A stretch of 64,000 bases of DNA, taken from contig JAJTUP010000019.1 in the NCBI GenBank assembly GCA_021399435.1, positions 434,001-498,000 on the forward strand, in the 5' to 3' direction. A program made the translations under genes and the position numbers. Below the pieces are notes generated by a model that had not been told where the DNA came from, did not search any database, and was given only the letters and a program-made list of their open reading frames with translations. Below are positions 48,986 through 59,904 of the stretch, one piece after another. Source of the stretch: Diaporthe sp. PMI_573 (Eukaryota > Ascomycota > Sordariomycetes > Diaporthales > Diaporthaceae). The stretch's first letter is position 1; every line of letters starts with the position of its first letter.

Positions 48986-49815
48986 CCTCGGTAGATGACA
49001 CCTCTCTGAGGAAGGTTGATTTGCTTACTTTTAAATAATTCCAGAGTGCTCCTATCCGGAAGGGACTGCCTGAGTCCGAATTGAGTTCATCAGCCAACAG
49101 CACGAATGGCGGCAAAGCGGCACTGAATCATGAATGATGGAATGAGGCTGAGAACACATGGGTGTCGAATAAAGTTTGATGCGATCGTTCTGAGACGAGG
49201 TTCAAGTAACTAGCGTGTATGTTACTACATTACACAATGAGACTCGCGGGTGTTCTATACACCGGTTTACAATTGTTCCGCATTTGTAGACATTGCATGT
49301 CGTACTGAAAGCCTATCTCACGGTCCTGCTGCCCTCGGCCACCCGCTGTTCGATCAAAGAAAGAAAAATTGCCTAAGAGGCTTTATTTCGTGGTGAGGTT
49401 TACGACTGGTGTTCAATGGTGGTAGGTTGGGTGGAATCTAGATATGTCTGCCATTAAGGTAAGCTGAGGTCCGGCTAGAGCACAGTCTCCAGAAACTATG
49501 CTCCACCACAGTTGTCCTTTCTCTCTCTTTGGCGTCTGTCAGTACGAGCTGTTACAATATGTATTAACTGAACTCAAATGTTCGGAGTATACGTCCATCG
49601 ATACGGATATACTCCCACTGTGTAAAGTGTAAGGTTACCGTTGTGGTCATAGACCTAGCTACATGCCCTACGGGAAACCCGTCATATAATTACAAGCTGC
49701 ACAAGTAGTTGAGAGAGATCATAATTCCTGGCATCAAACTGGGAAAAAAGTGATGACTGAAGAACAGTTTTTTTAAAAAAAAAAAAAAATAAAAAAAAAA
49801 AGACATCAGAAGTAC
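48986..49815. other. Spacer between broken gene and tRNA
   Basis: AT-rich, no supported gene on either strand. Confidence 0.45.
49769..49801 (-). terminator. RNA polymerase III terminator (T-run) after tRNA-Gly
   Basis: On the minus strand, long uninterrupted T-runs begin 15 bases beyond the tRNA 3' end (A-runs at about 49778-49801 on the plus strand). A run of four or more T residues terminates Pol III. Confidence 0.75.
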
Positions 49816-49886
49816 TGTCATGAAGGGGAATCGAACCCCTGCCCCAGGCATGGGAAGCCTGGATTCTACCACTAAACTATCATGAC
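49816..49886 (-). tRNA. tRNA-Gly, anticodon CCC
   Basis: Read on the minus strand, GTCATGA pairs perfectly with TCATGAC to form a 7-bp acceptor stem, followed by discriminator A. The D arm carries the A-box sequence TAGTTTAGTGG. The anticodon stem CAGGC/GCCTG encloses the loop TTCCCAT with anticodon CCC, reading GGG codons. The T arm AGGGG-TTCGATT-CCCCT contains the B box. The length is 71 nt without intron, standard for tRNA-Gly. CCA is not encoded, as expected for a eukaryote. Confidence 0.96.
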
Positions 49887-50161
49887 CCTGCCGACCACCT
49901 AAATTAAGGTAATATATATCTGACAACAAGCCAGCCCCTTTTGGGAAGAGTCTAGAATTCTCCTCCTCCGGTCTAACCCCCCCCCCAAGCTAACTTCAGT
50001 TCTCCACCGCTTTATCGTTTCCTTGGCCATGTTTGATCGCTGGAGGGTGGGGAATCTTCTATTTCAGGATCTAGCTTGAAAAGGGCCATGGATGTATTAA
50101 GTAGACACCCATAATCATTTCAGGATGGCCGCCCAGTACCGGCTTTCAGGGGCCCTACTAC

Positions 50162-51261
50162 CTATTTTGACACTTCTTCCCATTTACCAGAGGCGATTCG
50201 CTTTCGCAGATCCTCAGGCAGCGGCCGATATTCAGTCGAATCTCCCCATCTTTGCACAAGCCACTGCCGGTGATCTTTCAATTCTTCGTCTTCCCTCCAC
50301 TGGTCTCAAGCAAGCCACTTCACATCATACATCACGTCGTCCCAGAAATTCTCGATAGGCGACACGGGTCGCTCCGGTATTTCTGCCGTGTGCTTTCTAG
50401 CTTTGGAGATATCTGCGACGAACACTCTTACATCTAGTCTCCCATCTTCCAACCCGAAAGTCCTAACGAAGATACCGTCCGGTCCGACGTCGACGCGGAT
50501 TCCTGCGTGACCAAGGAAAGCCACGGCTTCATAGATCTTGGCTAGGACCTCTCTTCTCCAAGCCTGAGGGATTTGCGGTTGAGGCTCCACATAGCCGCTG
50601 GTGTAGTAGTATTACAAATACGTACTCGCAAGGTTTGTTGCCTCGACGTCTCCGAATAGAAGCAGCGGGACCCCGGGGCTGACCTGGTAGTCGCGTAACC
50701 CGCACCACCAAAGTCTTTGGACGGCACGGGAACTTCCATGACCCAAGCTCCCAAGAATACTGGTGTTACTTTGCCTGAGATACCCGCTTCCCTGATCCTA
50801 GTATCAGCCTCTGCCTCGTTATTAATGTGTTTGTTGGCGCATATGTGGGCGAACACCACATCGCTGGAATAAACCGGGTCGTAGATCTTGGCTGTGCCTC
50901 TCGACTTTGTATCATTATCTATATGGCACTGCATCATATTCCACCAGATGTCGCTGGCCGGGCGATTCACAATCGAGTCCAAATGCAGGGTGCGTTCCTT
51001 CACTTGGTGACTTGTCTCAGTGGTTTGTTCTGTCTCCCACTGAAAGTACGGCTTGGCGACAGTATTCGATGGCTGGCATTTTGTGCATGCCTGGGGGATA
51101 TTTGGCTTTGAGAGACTTTTCGGCATATATTTGTGTCTGCCTCTCAGCCTCAGAGGGTGCTGTGTAGGGGCGGATCTTGATAGAGAAGCCGGGGATGTAA
51201 GGAAAAGGAGGGCTTGGCCCTTTAACTTCCTAGTGGTGACTCGGGGACTCAGAGGGGCCAA
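50162..51261 (-). pseudogene. Degenerate protein-kinase-like gene
   Basis: Three minus-strand frames join into one protein-like sequence. Frame 51261-50542 contains LKGQALLFLTSPASLSRS and ISGKVTPVFLGAWVMEVPVP. The frame 50590-50308 contains RREVLAKIYEAVAFLGHAGIRVDVGPDGIFV and EIPERPVSPIENFWDD. After a single TGA at 50308-50306 the same frame continues WREDEELKDHRQWLVQRWGD...PLPEDLRKRIASGKWEEVSK to a TAG at 50162. The alternation LGHAGI-x-x-D-xx-P-x-x-I-F-V resembles the catalytic loop of fungal kinase-like (aminoglycoside-kinase-like) proteins, with the usual HxD and Asn lost. This identification is from memory of a large fungal family. Frameshift, the internal stop (CGA to TGA would explain it) and no ATG start mark it as a pseudogene. 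Confidence 0.6.
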
Positions 51262-51386
51262 CTTTTGCTACCTTTGTGAATAAAATAGACAATTGATAGA
51301 TTATGCCCAGGAAGACTTCTGGGATTGAAGATGAAAGAGTTCCCACAATGTGACACAGCTCGCATCTGAGAAATTTCAATGTTGGT

Positions 51387-51577
51387 CACTTATACCAGTT
51401 GGGCTTAGGCCACACTATGTTTTTTTTTATCAACTGTTTATTAGTTTGTCTGCTATCTACCCAGCCTTCCGACCACTCTTCAGCAGCCCTGAGCTTATAC
51501 ATAAAGCTAATAATAGCTTTATACTGCTTAAGAAGCATATGTATACGGATTAAAAACGAAACCACTTATACCAGTTG
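51387..51577. repeat. AT-rich relic bounded by 15-bp direct repeats
   Basis: CACTTATACCAGTTG occurs at 51387-51401 and again at 51563-51577, 176 bp apart. Between them the DNA is AT-rich and contains a perfect 9-bp inverted repeat with a 4-nt loop (ATAAAGCTA at 51501-51509, TAGCTTTAT at 51514-51522). This could be a small non-autonomous transposon remnant or a recombination scar. No terminal inverted repeats were identified. Confidence 0.5.
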
Positions 51578-52262
51578 ACTCGCCCAGTAGTAAACCTCAC
51601 CTCCAGGCAGCAAGGTCGACTTTGTCGAGTTCTATGCTCGTGGCCACGCCATGCCCCATAGAAAGACCCAGAAATATCTGTTTATTGAACCTATCGTTCT
51701 GTCTGTGACAGAGATTTCCCACTGTTTTGCCGATTTGTGTGATCACCAGAGGCAGTAAATTTTGTTCTTGATCCCCTCATGTCAGACTGCTGCGTCAGTC
51801 TGCTGCGTCAGTAATGGCAAACATTCTAAACTCCTACTCGACAATGAATGAGAATGTCTTAGACCGCTTGGTATCCATGTAGCTCTATTAGAAAACCTGC
51901 CGTTCACACAGTAATACACCCCTCAAGTACTCCGTGTGAGGTGACAGGAACTTGGACCCATCAATTAGGCAGAAGCTGATGTGATGCAATGGCTCAAATT
52001 TTATGATTCAACATCTCGTACAAACTTCAGAGAAGAGTTATTTCTTCTGAATACCTTTTTATAAGCTCATTAGCCTCAAAGTTATCCCGAGGTTTTGGCG
52101 TGTCTCGATGCGTCGGTCATTTCTTTGTCGCCTCGTTGGGGACTTCACTTCATATTGTTTCCTTACTATTGTTCTTTACAGTACTTAGAAGTTTCTCATT
52201 GACTCTAAGTATGACATTTTAGCATGCCCCGTCTGTCACATTTATTATAAGCAGTATCCGCC
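51578..52262. promoter_or_regulatory. Upstream region of the P450 gene
   Basis: AT-rich, no coding frame. It must contain the P450 promoter; CATTTATTATAAGC at about 52240-52253 is a plausible TATA-like region 10-20 bp before the ATG, though its closeness makes that role doubtful. A TCTGCTGCGTCAGT direct repeat lies at about 51788-51812. Confidence 0.35.
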
Positions 52263-54034
52263 ATGCCTACCACGTCTGAGATCTATTTTCTACCAGACAC
52301 AGGACCATTTCAGAAATTTTATAACGTTGTGATGGGATTTAAGGTATATTTTATTGCAGTACTCCCTATCATCATCTACCTACTTCACCTTCGAGCTACC
52401 AGGCTCCGCGTCACCCCAGAGGGAGTACCATGGGTTGGTCTACGCAACGAGTGGTTTTCAAAGTATCGAGCAAATTTTCGGGAGCTGTTTGACTCCAAAC
52501 TCAATATTGAATCGGGCTACCAAAGGGTGAACATTTATTTTTCGCTCTCCTCTTCCATGATTTATATATAACCATACTAAACGAAATCACATAGTATGGC
52601 AAGCACGGGAAGCCGTACATCACGCCGAATCTGACTTTCAAAGCCGAGGTTATGCTGCCACCCTCGTACATGTCATGGTTACTTGCACAACCCGATTCCA
52701 CCCTATCAATTCACAAGGTGCTTCTCGCCGATGTCGAGTTCGAATATACGTCTCCGCGAAGCTGGAAGTTTGTGCGGCCGTTCCACGTTGAGGCCCTGAA
52801 CAAGATGAATTTGAGTCTCATGACTGCCGCCATGATTGAAGAGATATCAGAGTCCGTCGACGAGTGGTTCGGCAGCGCGCCTGGCGAATGGAGAAGTGTT
52901 GGCGTGCTGGCATCCATGTCCACCATCCTGACCCGCATCACAAACAGGGTCTTCGTGGGCAAGGACGTCGCCCACGACCTCGACTATTTTTACTACTCGA
53001 TCAACTTTGTCAACAAAATAGGGCAGTGTGCCGCCGCAATTGCCTATCTCATCCCCGCCATGCTCAAGCCGGTCCTCGGGCCCATCGCCGCCCTGCCAGC
53101 CCGCTATTATGACTACCGCTGCTCGCGGTATCTCGTGCCGCTGATACAAAAACACCTGGACGATGCGTCGGCATCAAAGTACGCACACCACGAGCAGCGC
53201 AACCCGGACATGCTACAGCTGATGGCGCGCTTCGCAGCCAAGAGCGAGGATCCACTGGACCACGACCCGCGCTCCCTGTGCGCGCGCATCCTGGCGCTCA
53301 ACTTCGTCGGCATTCACACCAGCAGCGCGGCCGCCATAGGTGCCCTCGTCAACATCCTAAGCGCCGGGCCGGAGGTATTCGCCGCGCTTCGCCGCGAGGC
53401 CGCTTCTGTCCTGCGCGGCGCGCGCGGGACCTGGGACAAGGCGGCCGTCGGCAAGCTTGTCCTGATGGACAGCACGCTGCGCGAGTCCCTTCGTTTCAGC
53501 GCCTTCAAGGCCCGGGGTGTCGAGAGGCAAGTGGTGAGGGATGTGGTCCTGCCTGACGGCACACTTCTTCCCGAGGGCACAAAAGTCGGCATGCCCACCA
53601 CTGAGATCCACATGGATCCAGATTTCTACAGTGACCCTGCTGTCTTTCACCACGACCGCTTCGTCGGGAGGGCTGAGCTCGGCATGGCGAATACCACGGA
53701 CACGTTTCTGGCATTCGGCCACGGCAGACACGCATGGTGAGTCGATACCGCTTGCTTGACGCCATCTTCCGCATCTGGAGCTATATCCATTGTACTATTG
53801 CCCTCCTTTTCAAGAAATTGGCTGACTTTGCTATCGCATTTTAGTCCTGGCCGCTTTTTCTCTACTCATGAGCTCAAACTACTTTTCGCTCACATAGTGC
53901 TCAACTACGACTTTAAATTTCTTGACCAAAGGCCCAGGTCAATTTACTTGAGCGACTTTTGTTTCTTCCCAGAAGAGGTGTTCTTTGAGACACGTCGTAG
54001 AGAGAGGAGCGCCCATCTTGATTTGGAGGCGTGA
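52263..54034 (+). CDS. Cytochrome P450 monooxygenase
   Basis: The exons are 52263-52526, 52595-53736 and 53845-54034, encoding 531 residues. Intron 1 (68 nt) runs AGG|GTGAAC...ACATAG with a TACTAAAC branch point. Intron 2 (108 nt) runs CATG|GTGAGT...TTTTAG and splits the haem cysteine codon, restoring FGHGRHAC-PG with Cys469. An N-terminal membrane anchor (VYFIAVLPIIIYLLHL) places it on the ER. The KHGKPYI and LPPSYMSWLLAQPD strands, an I-helix stretch GIHTSSAAA lacking the usual acid-Thr pair, and the K-helix E385-S-L-R388 are all present. The sequence resembles the fungal group often annotated as ent-kaurene-oxidase-like. The substrate cannot be predicted, and no synthase or terpene cyclase gene is adjacent. 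The C-terminal ~20 residues after the domain are unusually charged. Confidence 0.9.
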
Positions 54035-54164
54035 AAAACAATGCTCATCATGGATACAGTGTACCTTGGACTAGGATAGGACTGTTCAAAATTGCTCCCT
54101 GCGCAAAAACACGGATTTGCCTCTGCAAGCACAAACTCTTTTCCTTCACCTCCTATAGCGTATC

Positions 54165-54330
54165 TCCCGTTGGATAACCCTCTCAGCCTCTGTAGGATGG
54201 CCTCCTATGAAATGTATGGCTAGACCTCTATATAGGATAACCTCTGATAGAGTGTATGCCAAACGTCAGTAGAATAACCTCCTGTGGGATGGCCTCTCAT
54301 AAGTCAACCTCCTGCCTGCCAATAGGTAGT
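54165..54330. repeat. Degenerate GGATAACCTCC-type repeat cluster (left)
   Basis: Imperfect units of about 20-25 bp around a core resembling GTAGGATAACCTCCTATGGA recur several times: GTTGGATAACCCTCT, GTAGGATGGCCTCCTAT, ATAGGATAACCTCTGAT, GTAGAATAACCTCCTGT, GGGATGGCCTCTCAT. The same family occurs at 57374-57535 on the other side of UTP4. Confidence 0.7.
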
Positions 54331-54364
54331 CTGGACTTGGTGTGTATCATTACTCTGTCTGCAA

Positions 54365-57117
54365 CTAATCTTCCACATAGCGCTCCGGCATAGCAACGTC
54401 CTCCTTTGGCCGCTCGACTAGGGCAACCTCGATCTTCCGTATCTCTCGGGCCGCCATCTTGCTACTGCCGTTGACGCCATTCATCCTGCCTTTTCCGCCC
54501 ACGCCCACGCTTTCCAGTGGCGCAATACCCAGTATCGGCCGGTACTTGTAAGTATGCCACCACCTCTTGCGCTGTTCCTCCGCGCCGGGCGGCGCATCTT
54601 CCTCGCCTTCTGATCGGCAACCATGCTCTCGCTTGCGCAACTTCTCTAGTTCTCCGCCACCCATCTCCTCTTCCGCATCGTCATTTTCATCCTCGTCCCC
54701 GGTCGCATCTGTCTGTGGTTCGGCGTCCGCCATCTCCACATCCGCCCACTGGCCTTCCTTGTCGCCTCCTGACACTAACGTGCGTACAGGTTGTGGTGCG
54801 AGTGTCCCGACCTCCGTCTTGCTCCCCGCGCCACTGTCAGCTCCTCGCTTTCGCTTCCGATTCTTCTTCGAGACCCCTGACTCCTGCTCTGCGAAGTCGA
54901 ACGAAAGGTCGATCATGCAAACGAATGAAACACCATACATCCAGATTCTGGAGCCTGCCCACACAACACCCTTGATCAGGTCTCGGGTGGAACGAATCTC
55001 CTCGGGCAGCTTCCACACGGCATTCCTTCGTGACCATTTGGTCAAAGACCCCTCCAATGGATTGAATGTGTAGATGCGCGAGGTTGCTGTGACAGCCAAG
55101 AGGATGTAGTCGTCTGCTCCTTCCTCGCCTTCGTCCCGGAGTATCGGCGCGATGGTGTCGTCAGAGAATGAGAGTGCAACTGGCGCATGTGCCAGTTTTG
55201 GTATCAGTGATGCTTTGGGATTACGGACCCACGAGGGACCGGTTTCAGATGCATCCTCATCGTCTGAAGAGGACGCGCTATCGTCTTCTGCTGGTGCTGC
55301 GCCATTCTGCACGCCGCCTTCCCGCAGTATCCATGTGTCGACGTAGCCTCCCAAGTCGGCGGTTGCGAGAATATTGCTGTCGGGCGAAAAGGTGATGTGC
55401 GTTATGTGTCTTTCGTAATTACCCAAACCGCCTAATCGTACGTGCTTGGGAATGTCTCTTCGCAATCGAGTCAACTTTGTAGAACGCGGCTGTATTGAAA
55501 ATCCCGAGTCGTCCCGTGTTAATTCCGCAATGCGGACCTGACTGCCCTCCTCAATCCAGGCAAGCCACCGGCCGTTCGGAGAGATTTGGACTATTGTGGC
55601 CCCTGCGTTTTCAGTGGTGGATATGTTCTTGGATGTGACGCTCATCTCCCGGATCTTCAACTTTTCATCCAGGTCAAGGTTGGGGGTTGTGAGGTGAAAT
55701 GCCTTGATGGCCGTGGCTGTGGACACGATAAGGATTGACCCGTCCCTGCTGACGGAACATGAAGTGATGTTCGACTCGCCCTTGATGAAGATTCTACCAA
55801 GCCGCGGGCAGTCTCTCTTGCAGTTTTGTTCGCCATCGTCGCTATCCAGCTCGTTGCTGTTCAGCTCTTGAAACGACCGCCGCAGTTTCCAGATGTGAAT
55901 TTCTCGGTCCCACCAGCCAACGAGCAAGCGGGCTGACGCCACGGTTTGTAACGGTACAGACTGTGGTAGGTGTGGGAGTGCTCGGTGGTTCTCTACCCCA
56001 GCCTGGCGCAGAGGAGTGACGATAGGAGTGGCATCAGGACCTGGTGGGGAGCATTAGCAAGATATGGGGTTATGTCACACTCGCTGGGAGTAGTCTAACC
56101 TGCAGTCACGACGACACTCATACCCAGACCCTCGAAGGAAGCCATGGTCTTGACATCGTGCTTGTGGTACTTCTTGTGGAAGACCTTTTGCCAGCGAGAA
56201 GGATCGCTCTTGATAGGGCGGTACATTGCCGTTCGCCGGTCCATGCCGCCACTGACAATGGTCTGCCCATCTGCACCAGTGGCAAGGCTCAGAACGTCGG
56301 ACTTGTGGCCCTGGATCCTCTGCGCTTGAGTATAGGTCTTGCCGTCCCAGATGCAGATCTGGCCAGTCGAGTCTCCAGAGACAATGTCGCCGTTCTTGAG
56401 GCACTTGACGGACCAAACGATGATGTCCTTGGAACCGCCAGTGAGATCCTTGCCCAAGGTCATCTTGCGCAGGAGCTCCCCTCTCCTCAGGTCGTATACG
56501 CGAATGGAGCTGTCTGAACAGCCGACCACTGCGACTTGTCGGGACTGAAAGGCGATGCTGACCATCTTGATGTTCTTCTTGGCAGTCTTGACCAATAACC
56601 GTTGGAAATGAAGGTCGTCGTCGTCGATCGAATACAGCGCAATGCTACCGTCTACAGTACCAGCCACTAGTCTCTGGGACTGGCTGGCGGAGGCGATGCC
56701 GTTGTGGGACTCCTTGGGGGGTGCAGGCTGGGCGGCGAAACACCAAATGTCACCATGCTGTCCGTCGCTCGCATGTTTCTTCGCCTTTCCTTTCTCTAGA
56801 TCCCATTCGGTGATGGTGGATGTGTAGCCGATGCTGAACAGTCTTGACTTTCCCAAGATGACGCTGCCATCCTGTAACGTCTCGTCTTCGCCCGTGACCC
56901 AAACCAGGGCATCAACACTCCTGTCTCTTCCACCATGTATCGTGGTCTCATGAAACCAGTTTCCCCTCAAAGGGTTCCAGATCTCTATGTCGCCATTCGC
57001 GCGACCGACGGCTAGTCGAGCCTCCTGTCGCTTCGCCGATAGAAGAGGGTGTGAGAAGGCGACGGCATTGATGGGAGACGCCGGGAAAGGAACGAATCGG
57101 CAGCGGTGGATGTCCAT
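54365..57117 (-). CDS. utp4: UTP4/Cirhin, WD40 subunit of the SSU processome
   Basis: The exons are 57117-56100 and 56040-54365, encoding 897 residues. The 59-nt intron (GCAG|GTTAGA...CACCAG) joins VVVTAG to PDATPIVTPL, a highly conserved Utp4 segment. The start is set at ATG 57117 because the mature family begins MDIHRCRFVPFP; the longer open frame upstream runs through an A-run and has no ATG. Utp4 is part of the t-UTP/UtpA complex in the nucleolus, needed for rRNA transcription and 18S pre-rRNA processing. WD-like repeats are visible throughout, e.g. INAVAFSHP, GDIEIWNP, STITEWDL, GSIALYSI, SSIRVYDLRRGEL, GQICIWDGK, REIHIWKLRRSF. An acidic low-complexity linker with a basic KKNRKRKRG patch lies at about residues 720-810. 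The end, PERYVED, is in frame with the stop at 54365. Confidence 0.95.
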
Positions 57118-57373
57118 GTCGCCTTGCTGCTCTGGACCGAGCGACCCGTGAAAGACAAGTGAGGGCGTGTTGGAGTGTCTCGGCCTCTCAGAAAATCCAA
57201 ACTTTTTTCTCTGCTCATCCAGACCCTGGGCACTATCGATAACTCTTTTTTTTTTTTTGGCGCCGGCAGGCAAAAGCTAGGTCGGGAATGGCCCGTGCCC
57301 AAGCTGTTGCTCAGGCTGTCTGCAGGGTGCCAGGGCAGGTTCCCGGATACCTGGTACGTACCCTTACACAGTA

Positions 57374-57535
57374 CTCTGTAGGATAGCCTCCTCCTGTTGA
57401 ATAACCTCCTATGGAGTATTCTCCCACGAAACACCCTCTTGTGGGATGCTTTTCTCTAGGATAATATCTTATAGAGTAACTTGTTACAGAGTGACCTGTT
57501 GTGGGACAACCTCCCATAGCAAACCGTCTGGGAGA
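57374..57535. repeat. Degenerate GGATAACCTCC-type repeat cluster (right)
   Basis: Units of about 20-25 bp resemble GTAGGATAGCCTCCTCC, GTTGAATAACCTCCTATGG, TAGGATAATATCTTATAG, GGGACAACCTCCCATAG. Several carry short inverted matches such as CTATGGAG. They lie between the divergent UTP4 and nicotinate phosphoribosyltransferase genes and match the cluster at 54165-54330. Confidence 0.7.
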
Positions 57536-57851
57536 ATTTGTGTCCCAAGACAGTCGTTTGGGCATCTGCAGGGGTTGAGTGCCCCACCAAAACCCACGCC
57601 CGTCCATCGCTGGGCTTTGTGCATGGGTGTACGGGTGTAACGAGGTGGGATGCCCACCAAGACTGTCCCAGGATAGAGGGGCAATTATGACTACACACCC
57701 TGATGGCGACTGGCCATATATTACCTGGGCAACGCCCTGCCACACCTGTCCGATGAACACCAAGCCCGTCCCAAGTTAGCTGCAGTTGCAACCTCTTAGC
57801 AAGCAAGCAAGCAAGCAAAACCGAACCATCTCTGCCAGTCCTGATTGCGCC

Positions 57852-59436
57852 ATGGACTTCAACAGCTCGTCCCCCTACCCAGAGGGTGTCATATCCTTCC
57901 TGGATACTGACCTCTACAAGCTGACCATGCAATGCGCCGTCTTCAAGTACTTCAAGGACGTGCCTGTAACTTATGGATTCACCAACCGCACTCCCGAGAA
58001 GCAGCTGTCACGAGCTGCATACCGCTGGCTAGAGGCCCAGATTACCAGTGTGTGAAGCCATACACGAGTACACACTCTGTCCTACTACACGAGAGCTAAC
58101 CAAACACCCGTGGTCCAGAGCTTGGGAACATATCCTTGCTCCCCGACGAGCTGCACTTCCTCCAGCAACACTGCAACTACCTCACGCCTGCCTACCTCGA
58201 GTTTCTCCAGGACTTCCGCCTGCACCCCCGCGAGCAGGTCACAGTCAGCTTCACCCCAACAGGGCAAGACACCGGAGCAGACACCGATCTCGGTGACATC
58301 CGGCTGGACATCAGGGGCTCATGGGTCGACACCATCCTCTACGAGATCCCCATCCTGGCTCTCACCTCAGAAGCCTACTTCAAGTTCATGGACAAGGACT
58401 GGAATTATGATGGTCAGGAAGAGAAGTCATACGACAAAGGAACAAGGCTCCTCGAGGCCGGATGCGTCTTTTCCGAGTTCGGAACCCGCAGGCGCCGCGA
58501 TTACCACACCCAGGCGCTCGTCTTCAGGGGCCTCGTCAGGGCGAGCAAGGACGCCGAGAAGCGCGGCCTCCCCGGCAAGCTCTCGGGAACGAGCAATGTC
58601 CACCTGGCCATGCGCTTCGGGATCCCGCCGGTGGGCACCGTCGCGCACGAGTGGTTCATGGGCATCGCCGCCATCAAGAACGACTACCCCCGGGCGACAG
58701 AGGAGGCACTGCGTCACTGGGTTTCCTGCTTCGGCGAGGGCGTCCTCGGCATCGCGCTGACCGACACGTTCGGCACCCCGGAGTTCCTCAAGGCCTTCAA
58801 CAAGACAATCGAGCGCCTCCCCGACGCGCCGTCTTCTACTGAGCACAAGCCCTCCATCGCGGACGACTTCATATCGGCAACCAAGGCTGTCATCGCCGAG
58901 ACGGGGCTGGCCGACGGGGCTGCAAGGCCCAAGACATATGCGGACGTCTTCACTGGCGTCAGGCAGGACTCGGGAGATCCGGTCGAGTTTGTCAGCACCA
59001 TGCGGAAGTTCTACGACAGCGTGGGTATCAAGGACAAGAAGGTGATTGTCTTCTCCGACTCGCTGAACATCGAGCGGTGCTTGGAGTACAAGAAGGCCGC
59101 CGAGGAGGCCGGGTTCCAGCCCACGTTCGGCGTCGGAACGTTCCTGACCAACGATTTCGTCCGTACGGCTGACGGCACCAAGTCCACACCAATGAACATC
59201 GTCATCAAGCTGAGCTCTGCGAACAACAATGCCGCCATCAAGATCAGGTAATGTGCATCCTGCCCGCTCCAAGCGTCCTTTTGCTAAAATACTTCAACAG
59301 TGACAATATGGGCAAGAACATGGGTGATAAGGCACTAGTGGAAAAGGTCAAGAAAGAGCTGGGCTACGTCGAGAAGGAGTGGGAGGATGGTGACGAAAGC
59401 CGAAGATGGGGCGTGGACGGTGCTGCTAAGGCCTAG
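57852..59436 (+). CDS. npt1: Nicotinate phosphoribosyltransferase
   Basis: The exons are 57852-58047, 58119-59247 and 59301-59436, encoding 486 residues. Intron 1 (71 nt) runs ACCA|GTGTGT...GTCCAG with a GCTAAC branch point; intron 2 (53 nt) runs ATCAG|GTAATG...CAACAG. Frames join exactly. The enzyme makes nicotinate mononucleotide from nicotinate and PRPP, with ATP hydrolysis, in the Preiss-Handler NAD salvage pathway. Family marks are [12 protein letters not shown] near residues 17-27, [15 protein letters not shown] in the substrate loop, GTSNVHLA, and [10 protein letters not shown] with the phosphorylated His242. GVRQDSGDP and VIVFSDSLN follow in the phosphate site, then [10 protein letters not shown]. 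It is divergent from UTP4 (735 bp between start codons). Confidence 0.95.
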
Positions 59437-59904
59437 AAAACAAAAGGCTGTCGCACTGATTGCATCGAGGTTGTTATCTGAATGAGCCACGGGACGTCTA
59501 CCCACCAAGGCTAGGAATTCTGTCGAGGCAGGGTCCTCAGGGCGAAATCTTGGATATCGGTAGGGCAGACTGCTTTTATTGTCACGGATTCGGAGCGAGT
59601 CGGCGGGCTTGTCACTTCCAAGGATACCACGGGATAGATCGACTTAGACGGCAGATTTAGCCAAGGATCTCCAGCGAGTCATCATACTCCTAATATGGGG
59701 AGGAATTCGATTCTGTACTCATGATATGGTAGGATTGTCGCACGTGCTACACGGCATGTGTGGCCGCACCGCCTGTCTATGTCTCCTCCAATATGAAGGC
59801 ATGTGGGCATGTACACCCATCCCTCGTCCACATCATATGCCGCTCCTATAGCAAGGCTCCCTGTTGACCTGCCAAGCCTCAGGGTCTAACGAAAGACAAT
59901 TTCT
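59437..59904. other. Convergent 3' spacer
   Basis: 3' flanks of the nicotinate phosphoribosyltransferase gene and the permease gene meet here. No gene is seen. Confidence 0.6.

Noticed and set aside
57118..57273. N-terminal extension of UTP4 by 52 codons
   Set aside because: No ATG; it runs through an A-tract, and the family starts at MDIHRCRF, which coincides with the ATG at 57117.
58427..59272. 281-codon minus-strand ORF
   Set aside because: Antisense shadow of the nicotinate phosphoribosyltransferase coding exon.
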